Virus record (IMG/VR): IMGVR_UViG_3300007346_000228
Coordinates: 1-24,398 of that record
Reading direction: 5' to 3' (one strand)
From: a virus
DNA: 24,398 nucleotides
Below the pieces are notes generated by a model. That model did not search any database, had not been told where the DNA came from, and saw only the letters and a list, made by a program, of their open reading frames with translations. Position 1 is the stretch's first letter; every line of letters starts with the position of its first letter. Made by a program: the position numbers and the translations under genes. Below, in pieces: positions 16,294 through 23,886 of this stretch.

Positions 16294-17220
16294 ATGCCTA
16301 CAACAACAAATATTACAACAACTTATGCGGGAGAGCATGCGGGTAAGTTTATTTCGGCTTCTTTACTTACAGCTAATACCATTATGGGAGGCGGTATCGA
16401 AGTTAAACCTAATGTAAAATACAAAGAAGTTATTTCTGTATTAAATACAGACGACTTATTAAAAGACGGAACTTGTGACTTCACAGCGACCTCTACAATT
16501 ACTAAAACAGAAGCTATTTTAGAGCCTAAGTCTTTACAAGTTAACTTGCAAATCTGTAAGGAAACATTAAGAAGCGATTGGCAAGCTGTAGAAATGGGCT
16601 ACTCAGCTCACGACGAAATCCCTAAGAGCTTTAACGAGTACTTAATCGGATACGTAAGCGACAAGACAGCCTCAGCGGTAGAGACTGCTATTTGGCAAGG
16701 AACAGCGGGAGGAGACGGTTCTTTTGCGGGGTTTGAGACTTTATTGAGCCTTGACGCTAATTTACCTTCAGCTAACGAGGTAACGGGTACTACTGTAACT
16801 TCAGCTAACGTAATTGCTGAAATGGGTAAAGTCCTTGACGCTGTGCCTGATACTATGTTCGGTAAAGAGAATTTATATTTATATATCTCTCAAGACGTTT
16901 ACAGAAAATACGTTAGAGCTTTAGGAACTGCGGGACATCTTGACAGATTCAATAATCAAAGTTTAGATAACGTAGTATTCGACGGAGTTAAGGTTTTTGT
17001 AGCTAACGGAATGTCAGCCAATACAATGATTTGTACTTATAAAGAGAACTTGTTTTTTGGTACGGGATTATTAGCAGACCATAACGAAGTGTCTGTTATT
17101 GATATGGCTATGATTGACGGTTCTCAGAATGTAAGATACGTAGCTCGATTTACTGCGGGAGTAGTTTACGCTAACGTAGAAGACATCGTGACTTACGGAA
17201 TTGTTAACGCCTTGAATTAG
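16294..17220 (+). CDS. Major capsid protein (HK97 fold)
   Basis: The 308-residue product has the pattern of HK97-fold capsid proteins of Bacteroidota siphophages. The early part has SASLLTANTIMGGGIEV and VNLQICKETLRSDWQAVEM, a long helix follows (FNEYLIGYVSDKTASAVETAI), a P-domain-like part has LYLYISQDVYRKYVRAL, and an A-domain-like end reads NVRYVARFTAGVVYANVEDIVTYG. No long N-terminal delta domain is present, consistent with a separate scaffold gene just upstream. It starts two bases after the scaffold stop, and a strong terminator follows, so the pair is well set up for high expression. Confidence 0.85.
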   Translation: MPTTTNITTTYAGEHAGKFISASLLTANTIMGGGIEVKPNVKYKEVISVLNTDDLLKDGTCDFTATSTITKTEAILEPKSLQVNLQICKETLRSDWQAVEMGYSAHDEIPKSFNEYLIGYVSDKTASAVETAIWQGTAGGDGSFAGFETLLSLDANLPSANEVTGTTVTSANVIAEMGKVLDAVPDTMFGKENLYLYISQDVYRKYVRALGTAGHLDRFNNQSLDNVVFDGVKVFVANGMSANTMICTYKENLFFGTGLLADHNEVSVIDMAMIDGSQNVRYVARFTAGVVYANVEDIVTYGIVNALN

Positions 17221-17249
17221 GATTAAATAATAATTAACTAACAAAGACA

Positions 17250-17288
17250 AAGGGGAGGTTTATCTAAAGATTTTCCTTCCCTTTTTTA
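17250..17288 (+). terminator. Rho-independent terminator after the capsid gene
   Basis: AAGGGGAGG (17250-17258) pairs with CCTTCCCTT (17275-17283) over nine positions with one G-T pair. A 16-base loop separates the arms and a T run ends at 17287. Confidence 0.85.
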
Positions 17289-17310
17289 ATAACAAATAAT
17301 ATTTTTTTTT

Positions 17311-17832
17311 ATGGCGTGTGATTTAACAACGGGAAGAGGGATAGCATGTAAGAGTATAGGAGGCATCAAACATATAGAGTTAGCTAACTTTAACGGAGCG
17401 TCAGCTACCTTTTCAGCAGAGGGCTCTATAAGTGCTTTCGATACAGCTACAACCTTCTATAAATTTAACCTTAGAGGAGCTAACAACTCAATAGACGAGA
17501 CGGGAGAGTCTTCAAGAGATAATAATACAAGTTTTCAGACTATATCAGGCTCTATACAGCTTCCTTATCAAGAGGAAGACACTCGTAAAGAGTTGGAAAC
17601 CTTGTCTAAAGCGAGAGTTTACGTTATTGCCGAAGACTATAACGGAGTCCGTAAATTATACGGATACGACGACGGTTGCGATATTTCAGTAAGTACTAAC
17701 TCGGGTTCAGGTATGGGAGACTTTAACGGCTACACTTTAAACATATCGGGAGTTAATACTACATTAGCTCAAATAGTTTTAAATGGAGCTACTAATATTT
17801 CATTATCAGCAACACAAATAACTCCTAACTAA
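17311..17832 (+). CDS. Major tail tube protein, paralogue 1
   Basis: The 173-residue protein resembles tail tube proteins of Bacteroidota siphophages, with conserved-looking blocks FNLRGANN, DETGE, DTRKELETLSKARVYVIAED, KLYGYDDGC and a final TNSGSGMGDFNGYTLNIS. The next gene encodes a paralogue sharing all these blocks. Three cysteines (positions 3 and 13 and one near DDGC) are kept in both copies. It is separated from the capsid gene by a terminator and a short leader ending in nine T directly before the ATG. It would form the tube through which DNA passes. Confidence 0.75.
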   Translation: MACDLTTGRGIACKSIGGIKHIELANFNGASATFSAEGSISAFDTATTFYKFNLRGANNSIDETGESSRDNNTSFQTISGSIQLPYQEEDTRKELETLSKARVYVIAEDYNGVRKLYGYDDGCDISVSTNSGSGMGDFNGYTLNISGVNTTLAQIVLNGATNISLSATQITPN

Positions 17833-18365
17833 TGGCGTGCGATATTTCAAAAGGTCGTTTAGTTGGCTGTAAGACAGTAGCGGGACTAAAAAGCATAAGT
17901 TTTATAAATTATGCTGAGGGGATTTATGGAGATTTAGAGATTAATGTTACTACAGAGTTAGTAGAAGGTACGAGCTCAGGTAATATAACGATGTATAAGT
18001 ACGATTTAAGAGGTGCTAATACTATGGACGAAACGGGAGAAACTAACGGAGATAATAATACGGCTTTTTGGTCGGCTTCGGGTTCTTTAACCCTTGCCTC
18101 TCAAGACGCAGTAACTCGTAAAGAGTTGAAGTTATTATCTTATGGTAGACCTATAGTAATAACTGAGGGTTGGGACGGCGTTTTTAAGCTTTATGGAGCT
18201 CAAAACGGTTGCAATGTTTCAGTAAACACTAACTCAGGTTCGGGATTGGGAGATTTTAACGGATATACATTAACTATATCAGCCTCAGAAAAAGAGCCCG
18301 CTTTTATAGTTGACTCAGCTATTATAGATGACGGGATTAACTTTACTACTGTAGAGGGAGTTTAA
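17832..18365 (+). CDS. Major tail tube protein, paralogue 2
   Basis: This 177-residue tandem paralogue of the preceding protein shares the MACD start, YKYDLRGANT, DETGE, DNNT, TRKEL, KLYGAQNGC and TNSGSGLGDFNGYTLTIS. The N-terminal third (residues 20-55) and the last 20 residues differ most. Its ATG overlaps the upstream TAA (TAATG), so the two are translated together. Either both build the tube in different amounts or one forms a special ring or decoration. Which copy is the main tube subunit cannot be told from sequence alone. Confidence 0.72.
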   Translation: MACDISKGRLVGCKTVAGLKSISFINYAEGIYGDLEINVTTELVEGTSSGNITMYKYDLRGANTMDETGETNGDNNTAFWSASGSLTLASQDAVTRKELKLLSYGRPIVITEGWDGVFKLYGAQNGCNVSVNTNSGSGLGDFNGYTLTISASEKEPAFIVDSAIIDDGINFTTVEGV

Positions 18366-18387
18366 CAGAAACTTTATTTATATATTG

Positions 18388-18416
18388 AAAGGAGGCTTAT
18401 ATAGTCTCCTTTTTTT
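18388..18416 (+). terminator. Rho-independent terminator after the tail tube pair
   Basis: AAAGGAGGCT (18388-18397) pairs with AGTCTCCTTT (18403-18412), with one G-T pair and a 5-base loop. It is followed by a T run to 18416. Confidence 0.88.
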
Positions 18417-18427
18417 GTGCCAAAAAG

Positions 18428-18441
18428 ACGTTTTAAAACGT
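18428..18441. repeat. 14-base perfect palindrome
   Basis: ACGTTTTAAAACGT reads the same on both strands and contains the CGTTTTA promoter box in both directions, but no TTGATATA box lies at the required distance on either side. A dimeric protein site is plausible. Confidence 0.6.
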
Positions 18442-18481
18442 GACACTTTTAATATTTTTGTCACGATTCAAAACAACGTAA

Positions 18482-18504
18482 ATAACTGTCGTTAAGATAG
18501 TTAT
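18482..18504 (+). other. Strong hairpin without T run
   Basis: ATAACTGTC (18482-18490) pairs with GATAGTTAT (18496-18504), with one G-T pair around loop GTTAA. No T run follows, so it is not a normal terminator; it may be part of a structured RNA or a binding site. Confidence 0.5.
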
Positions 18505-18546
18505 CTAAAAAGTGAGTTACTTAAATATATTAACTAATAAATATAT

Positions 18547-18600
18547 AAAAAGGTATCCTCAAAAAATAAAAAGCTGAATTAACGGGGGGATTCTTTTTTT
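18547..18600 (+). terminator. Possible terminator or attenuator before the portal unit
   Basis: Bases 18547-18560 can pair with 18586-18599 (14 positions with one T-T mismatch and two G-T pairs) around a 25-base A-rich loop. The outer arm is A5 against a T run. The loop is long for a terminator, so confidence is modest. Confidence 0.4.
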
Positions 18601-18630
18601 ATGATATATTAATACTAAATTCTCGTTATA
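18601..18630 (+). promoter_or_regulatory. Phage bipartite promoter motif, copy C
   Basis: ATGATATA (18601-18608), 15 bases, CGTTATA (18624-18630), five bases before the ATG at 18636. Each box differs from copies A and B at one position and the spacing is the same. It follows two terminators, so a promoter is needed here. Confidence 0.58.
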
Positions 18631-18635
18631 TTAAT

Positions 18636-19028
18636 ATGATATATATAAACGATTCGGGACTCTCTCAGAGTATAAACTATATAGGAAGAGACGGAGACGC
18701 TTACTTATTCGAGTTTACGGATGAGCAGTCTAACGAGAGTTTTTATAAATTAGCTAACGGGTTTGTAGTAGCCTCTCAGGACTTTAATACTTTTACGGAT
18801 GTTTTTGATTTCGCTATATTAGACCATGTTTATAATGTAAAGGTATATTCTGAAGGGGTTATTCCTTTTCTCGAAGTAGATAATTCTATAAATGATAAGA
18901 GGGCTTCGGATGAGTTTATATTATATAGAGGTCTATTAAGGGTGGTGTCAGCTTCAGAGAATACTTCAGGGAACTTTAGCGATATAATAGAACATAAAAG
19001 CTCTAACGAATATATAATACTAAATTAA
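18636..19028 (+). CDS. Hypothetical protein upstream of portal (130 residues)
   Basis: This protein has no family I recognise. It is acidic and strand-rich, beginning with MIYINDSG and containing YLFEFTDEQSNESFYKLANGFVV, VFDFAILDHVYNVKVYSEG and LYRGLLRVV. There is no signal peptide or membrane segment. Its stop shares a base with the portal start (TAATG), so it is translated with the portal, and it is the first gene behind promoter copy C. A minor head or neck role is a guess from position. Confidence 0.62.
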   Translation: MIYINDSGLSQSINYIGRDGDAYLFEFTDEQSNESFYKLANGFVVASQDFNTFTDVFDFAILDHVYNVKVYSEGVIPFLEVDNSINDKRASDEFILYRGLLRVVSASENTSGNFSDIIEHKSSNEYIILN

Positions 19029-20785
19029 TGAAAAACGATAATATACATTTTATAAACTTGTCATCTTACGAAGCTCCTTCTATTGTCGAGAACGCAAGGG
19101 AAGGTATTATAGAGTATGGGGAAGACAATAACTACTTTCAATATTTAATAGATAGATATATAGGAAGCACTACAAATCAAGTTATAATCTCTCAAATATC
19201 AAAAAAGATATACGGTAAAGGATTAGACGCTACCGACTCCAATAGAAAGCCCGAACAATACGCTCAAATGATGAGTTTGTTAAAACCTAAAGACCTTAGA
19301 AAGATAATTTTCGATAGGAAACTTTTAGGTATGGGAGCTATTCAGGTTGCTTATAAAAATAAAAAAGTCTCTTCTGTGTCTCATTTCCCTATGAATACAT
19401 TAAGAGCGGGAACTCCTAACGATAAAGGGGATATAACTCGTTGGATGTACCACCCTAATTGGTTAGAGCGAAAGCGAAGCGATAAACTAAAACCTATTCC
19501 CGTATTCGGAACTACAAATAAAACACAAACAGAGGTTTATATAATATCCTCTTATATTTCGGGGTACGTTTTTTATCAGCCCGTAGATTACGTAGGAGCT
19601 CTTCCTTATGCTTACTTAGAAGAGCAAATTTCAGAGTATTTAATCAACGACATAGATAACGGTTTCTCGGGAACTAAGATTATAAACTTTAACAACGGTG
19701 TCCCTAACGAAGACCAACAAAGAAGGATAAAAACAGAGACCAAAAACAAGTTCACTTCAGCAAAAGGAGATAAGGTAGTTATTGCTTTTAACAATAATAA
19801 GGAGTCGGCGTCAACTATAGATAACATCCCTTTAGATAACGCTCCTGAGCATTATAGGTATTTATCTGAAGAGTGTAGGAGTAAGCTAATTACAGCTCAT
19901 GCTGTAACCTCTCCTTTACTATTAGGGGTTAGAGACGGAGGTAATGGGTTAGGCTCTAACGCTGACGAGATTAAAAACGCTTCTTTATTTTTTGATAATA
20001 GCGTAATAAAATCTTATCAAGAGGAGCTTATAGACGCTTTAGATGAGATATTATCTGTAAACAGTATATCTTTAAATATGTACTTTAAGACTATTCAACC
20101 TTTAGAGTTTATTGATTCTGAAGGTATGGACGGCGAAACAAAAGAAGAGCAAACGGGCGTTAAAATGGCTAAGGAAAACGAAGGTTTTAACGATAAGGAT
20201 ATGTTAGACTCTTTAGCGGGAGAGCTTTTAGATTTAGAGGAGTGGGAGTTAGTGGATTCGAGAGAATACTCGGAGGATAACGAAGACTCGGAGGATTGGG
20301 CTAACAGATTAATTAAAGAAAAAAGCTCTGTAATTAATAAGCTGTCGGCTTTTATAAAGTCTAAACCAAATGAAAAAAGCTTTTTAGATAAATCCTTTTA
20401 CAAGATTAGATATACATACCAAGAAAAATACAGCTCAGATAATAGTAGAGAATTTTGCAAAACTATGATGAACAGAACAGCTAAAGGTGTTGTATATCGT
20501 AAAGAAGACATAGACCAAGCTTCCTTCTCGGGAGTTAATAAATCTCATGGGCATAAAGGACAGAATTATAGTTTGTTCAAGTACAAAGGCGGGGTTAACT
20601 GCGGACATTTTTTTCAAGAGGAGCTATATAGATTAAAATCTAAAACAGAAAAACATATATCTAAAGGGGAAGAGGTTAACTCTATTCCTAAAACATACAC
20701 TCCAAAAGGCAAGGAGTACGAGACCTCAACTGTAGCTCCAAAAGATATGCCAAGAAACGGACATCACCCAAAATATAAAGGATAA
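19028..20785 (+). CDS. Portal protein with additional C-terminal domain
   Basis: The 585-residue protein forms the ring at the head vertex for DNA entry. The portal part (about 1-430) shows AREGIIEYGEDNNYFQYLID, KLLGMGAIQVAY, DNAPEHYRYLSEECRSKLIT and HAVTSPLLLGVRDGGNGLGSNADEIKNA. This last block is typical of phage portals, where the fold's long helix follows. A Glu/Asp-rich linker precedes a C-terminal domain (about 452-585) with SREFCKTMMNRT, VVYRKEDIDQAS, KGGVNCGHFFQEELYRLK and a Gly/Lys/Pro-rich tail. The C/H pattern resembles head morphogenesis (MuF-like) domains that in other phages are separate or fused to portal; this part is inference. Confidence 0.8.
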   Translation: MKNDNIHFINLSSYEAPSIVENAREGIIEYGEDNNYFQYLIDRYIGSTTNQVIISQISKKIYGKGLDATDSNRKPEQYAQMMSLLKPKDLRKIIFDRKLLGMGAIQVAYKNKKVSSVSHFPMNTLRAGTPNDKGDITRWMYHPNWLERKRSDKLKPIPVFGTTNKTQTEVYIISSYISGYVFYQPVDYVGALPYAYLEEQISEYLINDIDNGFSGTKIINFNNGVPNEDQQRRIKTETKNKFTSAKGDKVVIAFNNNKESASTIDNIPLDNAPEHYRYLSEECRSKLITAHAVTSPLLLGVRDGGNGLGSNADEIKNASLFFDNSVIKSYQEELIDALDEILSVNSISLNMYFKTIQPLEFIDSEGMDGETKEEQTGVKMAKENEGFNDKDMLDSLAGELLDLEEWELVDSREYSEDNEDSEDWANRLIKEKSSVINKLSAFIKSKPNEKSFLDKSFYKIRYTYQEKYSSDNSREFCKTMMNRTAKGVVYRKEDIDQASFSGVNKSHGHKGQNYSLFKYKGGVNCGHFFQEELYRLKSKTEKHISKGEEVNSIPKTYTPKGKEYETSTVAPKDMPRNGHHPKYKG

Positions 20786-20786
20786 A

Positions 20787-21296
20787 ATGAAAGCTCTCTT
20801 TATCAGTATTCAAGACATAAAAAGACATAGTCTAATTGACGGAAACTTAGACGCAACTAAGATAACTCCTTACATAGAGAAGGCTCAAGATATTCACGTA
20901 CAGTCCTATTTAGGGACTGACTTGTACGAGAAATTTCAGAGTATAATAATAGCTCAGACTATGGATGAAGTAGAAAACGCAGACTATAAACTACTAATAA
21001 ATAATTATATAAAACCTATGTTGGTCGAGTGGTCGTTAGTTATGTATCTGCCTTTCGCTTCTATTACAATCGCTAACGGTGGTGTATTTAAGCATAGCTC
21101 AGAGAACTCTGAAACATTAAGCAAAGACGAAGTAGATTATATACAAGAGCAAACGAGAATTAACGCTAACTTCTATACTGATAGATTGGTTAAATATCTA
21201 TGCGACAACTCTACTAAATTCCCTGAATATAAAACTAACTCGGGCTCAGATATATCTCCTACGGGATACGTAGACTACTTAACTTGGTTAACTTAA
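20787..21296 (+). CDS. Head-tail connector-like protein
   Basis: This 169-residue, mostly helical protein starts with SIQDIKRHSLIDGNLDATKI and contains a TPYIEKAQDIHVQSYLGTDLYEKF segment, the mark of a connector-type family (DUF6712-like) of Bacteroidota phages. A hydrophobic helix block (YIKPMLVEWSLVMYLPFA) follows, and the C-terminus has W and Y in a G-x-x-x-Y-L-T-W pattern. In related systems such proteins form the ring under the portal (gp6-like). It starts one base after the portal stop. The family name is from memory and the role from family plus position. Confidence 0.72.
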   Translation: MKALFISIQDIKRHSLIDGNLDATKITPYIEKAQDIHVQSYLGTDLYEKFQSIIIAQTMDEVENADYKLLINNYIKPMLVEWSLVMYLPFASITIANGGVFKHSSENSETLSKDEVDYIQEQTRINANFYTDRLVKYLCDNSTKFPEYKTNSGSDISPTGYVDYLTWLT

Positions 21297-21306
21297 AAGT
21301 GATAAA

Positions 21307-23079
21307 ATGATAAAAAGACCGTCTTTAGAGATACTCCCTATAGCTTACAAAAATAATAGAGTTTACTCTCCTATTCCTAACGAAGCTCACGCAGACCAAT
21401 TTTCTACAATATCTACAGCCTCTACAAAAGTTAATAAAGACGGTTATATAGAAACTATTGGCGTTAACGAGCCCCAAATAGATTGGAGGAATAGTTATCA
21501 GATTCCCTATAGAAATTTACTTATTGATACAGTAAACTTTAACGGTATTACTTTCGGAGCGGGAGTAACAGCAAGCATAAATACAGACGATACGACTCCT
21601 TTAGGGAATACAGTAGCTGAAGATAAAGGCTTGCTTTTAGATATATCTTTATCAGGAACTACCAACCACCAAATAACACAAGATTTAACCGAAGCTTTAA
21701 CAGTAGGAGAAACTTATACGGCAAGCGTATGGATTAAGACGTCTTTTACGTCTCCGTTTCAAATTGCTTATTATAATTCGGGTAGTGCTGTAATATCTGA
21801 TACGCTTATACCTGAAGGAACGGGAGATTGGGAAAAACTCACATATACTTTTACAGTCCCTTCGGGAGTGGTATCTACTCCTAATATTAGATTCAATGGC
21901 TCTTCTAATGGAGCTGACGGAGATAATTATCAGCTATGGGGTATGCAATTAGAGGTAGGTAGTAATTCTACAGAATACCAACCAAGAGGGAATTATGGAT
22001 ATTATTACGACAACTCTGTAAGTGACTGCCCTTGCCTTATTTTAGAAGACGAGAGAATTAATACCGCTGACTACGGACAAACTTTTAACAATGCTCTTTG
22101 GGTTGAGTCGAATTTAACTAAAGAGTATAATAAAGCTATAGCTCCAAATGGATTAAACGAAGCTACTAAAATAACAATTTCAGGAGCATCTACTTCAAGC
22201 ACATTAGTCAACTTTGGGACTATAGACTTAAATAGCGACGCTGTAGTTAGTTTATTTGTAAAAAAAGATACAGCTCAATATATTTTAATTGACGTTCAAG
22301 GGGTTTACGGTGTTACTTTTGACTTTTTGAACGAAGCTGTTTTTCCTTTGGGAGCTGTAGATAATTATGGAGTCGAAAAGTATAACGACGGTTGGTTTAG
22401 GATATGGTTTTATAAAGCGTCTACGGGAGCGGGTTCTCAAACTTACTCTATAAGATTTTCAGACGGAGTAGGGGTTTTTGGTTTTTCAGGAGGAGATTCT
22501 CCTATAGGTAAGTCTGCATATATTTGGGGAGCTCAAGCCACTATCGGAACTTATCCCGTTAATTATATTCCTAACGATACCTCAGGAAGTGTAACAAAAG
22601 CACGAGCAAACTTCTCTAACGGAGCAATGGATTTTACTAAAGATTATTTCGATACGTCTGCGGGGATTTCAGTTGTTTTAGAATTAGCTCCTTCTTACAT
22701 TAATGCTTCGGGCACAAGTGTAGTCCCTTTATTAGTGAGAAACCAAACCAATACGGATTATATAGGTTTCGGTAGTTCTGCGGGTTATTGGAGAAACAGA
22801 ATACAAATCGGAGGGACAGCTATATTAGACACTCATATACAGACAGAGCCTACTTTTTCAGGTACTCAAAAAATATACGTAGGAGCTAATCAATTTGGCT
22901 TTTACAATGGTGCAAACGGAACTAATACAGATTCGGGGACTAACGACTGTTCGGTTATAAATAATATAGAAAATACGAGTTGGTACGGGTTCGAAACTAC
23001 GGGGCAATGGAGAGTTAAAAGGTTCAGAGTTTGGAACGAAAAACTCCCCGAAACAACCTTACAAGAATTAACAAGATAA
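21307..23079 (+). CDS. Carbohydrate-binding-type tail fibre or spike protein
   Basis: The 590-residue protein appears to have three beta-sandwich modules. The first (about 75-225) contains TYTASVWIKTS, GDWEKLTYTFTVPSG and YQLWGMQLEVGSNSTEYQP, a CBM4/9-like pattern. The second (about 250-425) repeats it: VVSLFVKKD, DGWFRIWFYK, YIWGAQATIGTYPVNYIPN. The last (about 430-590) looks like a concanavalin/LamG fold (ISVVLELAPSYI, IYVGANQFGFYNGANG, KRFRVWNEKL). The short N-terminal part may be an anchor. Binding of host surface glycans is the probable role. The gene follows the connector by 10 bases and precedes the lysis genes. Confidence 0.68.
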   Translation: MIKRPSLEILPIAYKNNRVYSPIPNEAHADQFSTISTASTKVNKDGYIETIGVNEPQIDWRNSYQIPYRNLLIDTVNFNGITFGAGVTASINTDDTTPLGNTVAEDKGLLLDISLSGTTNHQITQDLTEALTVGETYTASVWIKTSFTSPFQIAYYNSGSAVISDTLIPEGTGDWEKLTYTFTVPSGVVSTPNIRFNGSSNGADGDNYQLWGMQLEVGSNSTEYQPRGNYGYYYDNSVSDCPCLILEDERINTADYGQTFNNALWVESNLTKEYNKAIAPNGLNEATKITISGASTSSTLVNFGTIDLNSDAVVSLFVKKDTAQYILIDVQGVYGVTFDFLNEAVFPLGAVDNYGVEKYNDGWFRIWFYKASTGAGSQTYSIRFSDGVGVFGFSGGDSPIGKSAYIWGAQATIGTYPVNYIPNDTSGSVTKARANFSNGAMDFTKDYFDTSAGISVVLELAPSYINASGTSVVPLLVRNQTNTDYIGFGSSAGYWRNRIQIGGTAILDTHIQTEPTFSGTQKIYVGANQFGFYNGANGTNTDSGTNDCSVINNIENTSWYGFETTGQWRVKRFRVWNEKLPETTLQELTR

Positions 23080-23083
23080 AATA

Positions 23084-23290
23084 ATGAAAACCTTTGAAAC
23101 CCTTATTTATAAAATGGGCACATTTGATACGATTAAAATATACAGCATTAATACACTCGCCTTTTTATCAACGCTTAGCAATATTGACGCTTTACTTAAA
23201 ACTGCTTTGCTTATGGTATCTATTGCTTACACTATTTTCAAGATAATAGCTATAATAAAAAACGATTTAAGAAATAAAAAACAAAAATAA
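23084..23290 (+). CDS. Holin-like small membrane protein
   Basis: The 68-residue product has a hydrophobic segment at residues about 37-58 (LLKTALLMVSIAYTIFKIIA), possibly a weaker one at 20-33, and a basic C-terminal tail ending in NDLRNKKQK. Size, charge and the position two genes before the M15 peptidase fit a holin that permeabilises the inner membrane and releases the endolysin. It could instead be another small membrane protein of the lysis region. The gap to the previous gene is four bases. Confidence 0.6.
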   Translation: MKTFETLIYKMGTFDTIKIYSINTLAFLSTLSNIDALLKTALLMVSIAYTIFKIIAIIKNDLRNKKQK

Positions 23291-23292
23291 AG

Positions 23293-23886
23293 ATGAAAAA
23301 AATTATTACGATTCTATTATTAGCATTTTCTTTAAGTGCGTTATCTCAAACATCTATAGGAGATGTGTTAAATGATTTACAATGGGACTTACGATTAGGT
23401 TGCTGTTCTACAGATGACGACAACCATTCTGACTTTCCTGAATGTATTTATTCTGAATATCAAAATTATTATACTAACGGAGACGTTAATATAAATGACA
23501 ATCATTTAAGACTTAGTAACACTACACTAACAGTTAACGGAGACTTTTACGCTTTAAATACTGAAAGCCAAGTGACATTTAGCAATAATTGTACGAGCGA
23601 ATTAATTATAATGGGCAATTTAATAATAACGTCAGGAGCTGTAGATACTGAAGCTGAAGGCTTAATTGTTTACGGAGATATAATTACAGATGCCTCTCTA
23701 AGCGTTTTAGAGCACTCTAAGAGCCTTAAAACTGATGAGCCTTATATTATATACGATTTATTAGGAAAAGTCGTTAAAAAGGGCTTATATAGGTCTAAGG
23801 AGGATTTATTTAGTAAAGAGCCTATGATAATATTATTTCCAAAACTTAACCTATCATTTAAAACCGTAATAGATGCGTCTAACTGA
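23293..23886 (+). CDS. Secreted protein with T9SS-like C-terminus, in the lysis region
   Basis: The protein has 197 residues. Residues 1-18 form a clear Sec signal peptide (KK start, ITILLLAFSLSA core, cleavage likely near LSALS-Q). No lipobox cysteine is present. Residues about 60-135 are strand-rich with short repeats such as NGDVNINDNH, VNGDFYA and MGNLIITSG, like a small beta-helix. The end (150-191) reads YIIYDLLGKVVKKG, then DLFSKEPMIILFPK and FKTVI, similar to type A sorting domains of the type IX secretion system. It sits between holin and endolysin, whose start overlaps it by 14 bases. Export or a lysis function is possible; no enzyme motif is seen. Confidence 0.6.
   Translation: MKKIITILLLAFSLSALSQTSIGDVLNDLQWDLRLGCCSTDDDNHSDFPECIYSEYQNYYTNGDVNINDNHLRLSNTTLTVNGDFYALNTESQVTFSNNCTSELIIMGNLIITSGAVDTEAEGLIVYGDIITDASLSVLEHSKSLKTDEPYIIYDLLGKVVKKGLYRSKEDLFSKEPMIILFPKLNLSFKTVIDASN

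Larger units (their letters stand above)
18417..18635 (+). other. Non-coding region with three inverted repeats
   Basis: Apart from ATG-ATA-TAT-TAA at 18601 there is no ATG on either strand here, so no protein gene is expected. It holds a perfect 14-base palindrome ACGTTTTAAAACGT (18428-18441), an inverted repeat CGTGACA/TGTCACG (18439-18445 with 18459-18465) and a hairpin of 9 pairs with a 5-base loop (18482-18490 with 18496-18504). A terminator-like stem then leads to promoter copy C. It could be a small RNA gene, an operator, a packaging site or a replication origin; the sequence does not decide. Confidence 0.6.

Noticed and set aside
17302-17310. Second slippery site (nine T before the tail tube ATG)
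   Set aside because: The run lies in the leader, outside any reading frame, so no frameshift can result.
18428-18441. A divergent promoter at the palindrome
   Set aside because: It has CGTTTTA in both directions, but no TTGATATA-like box 15 bases away on either side.
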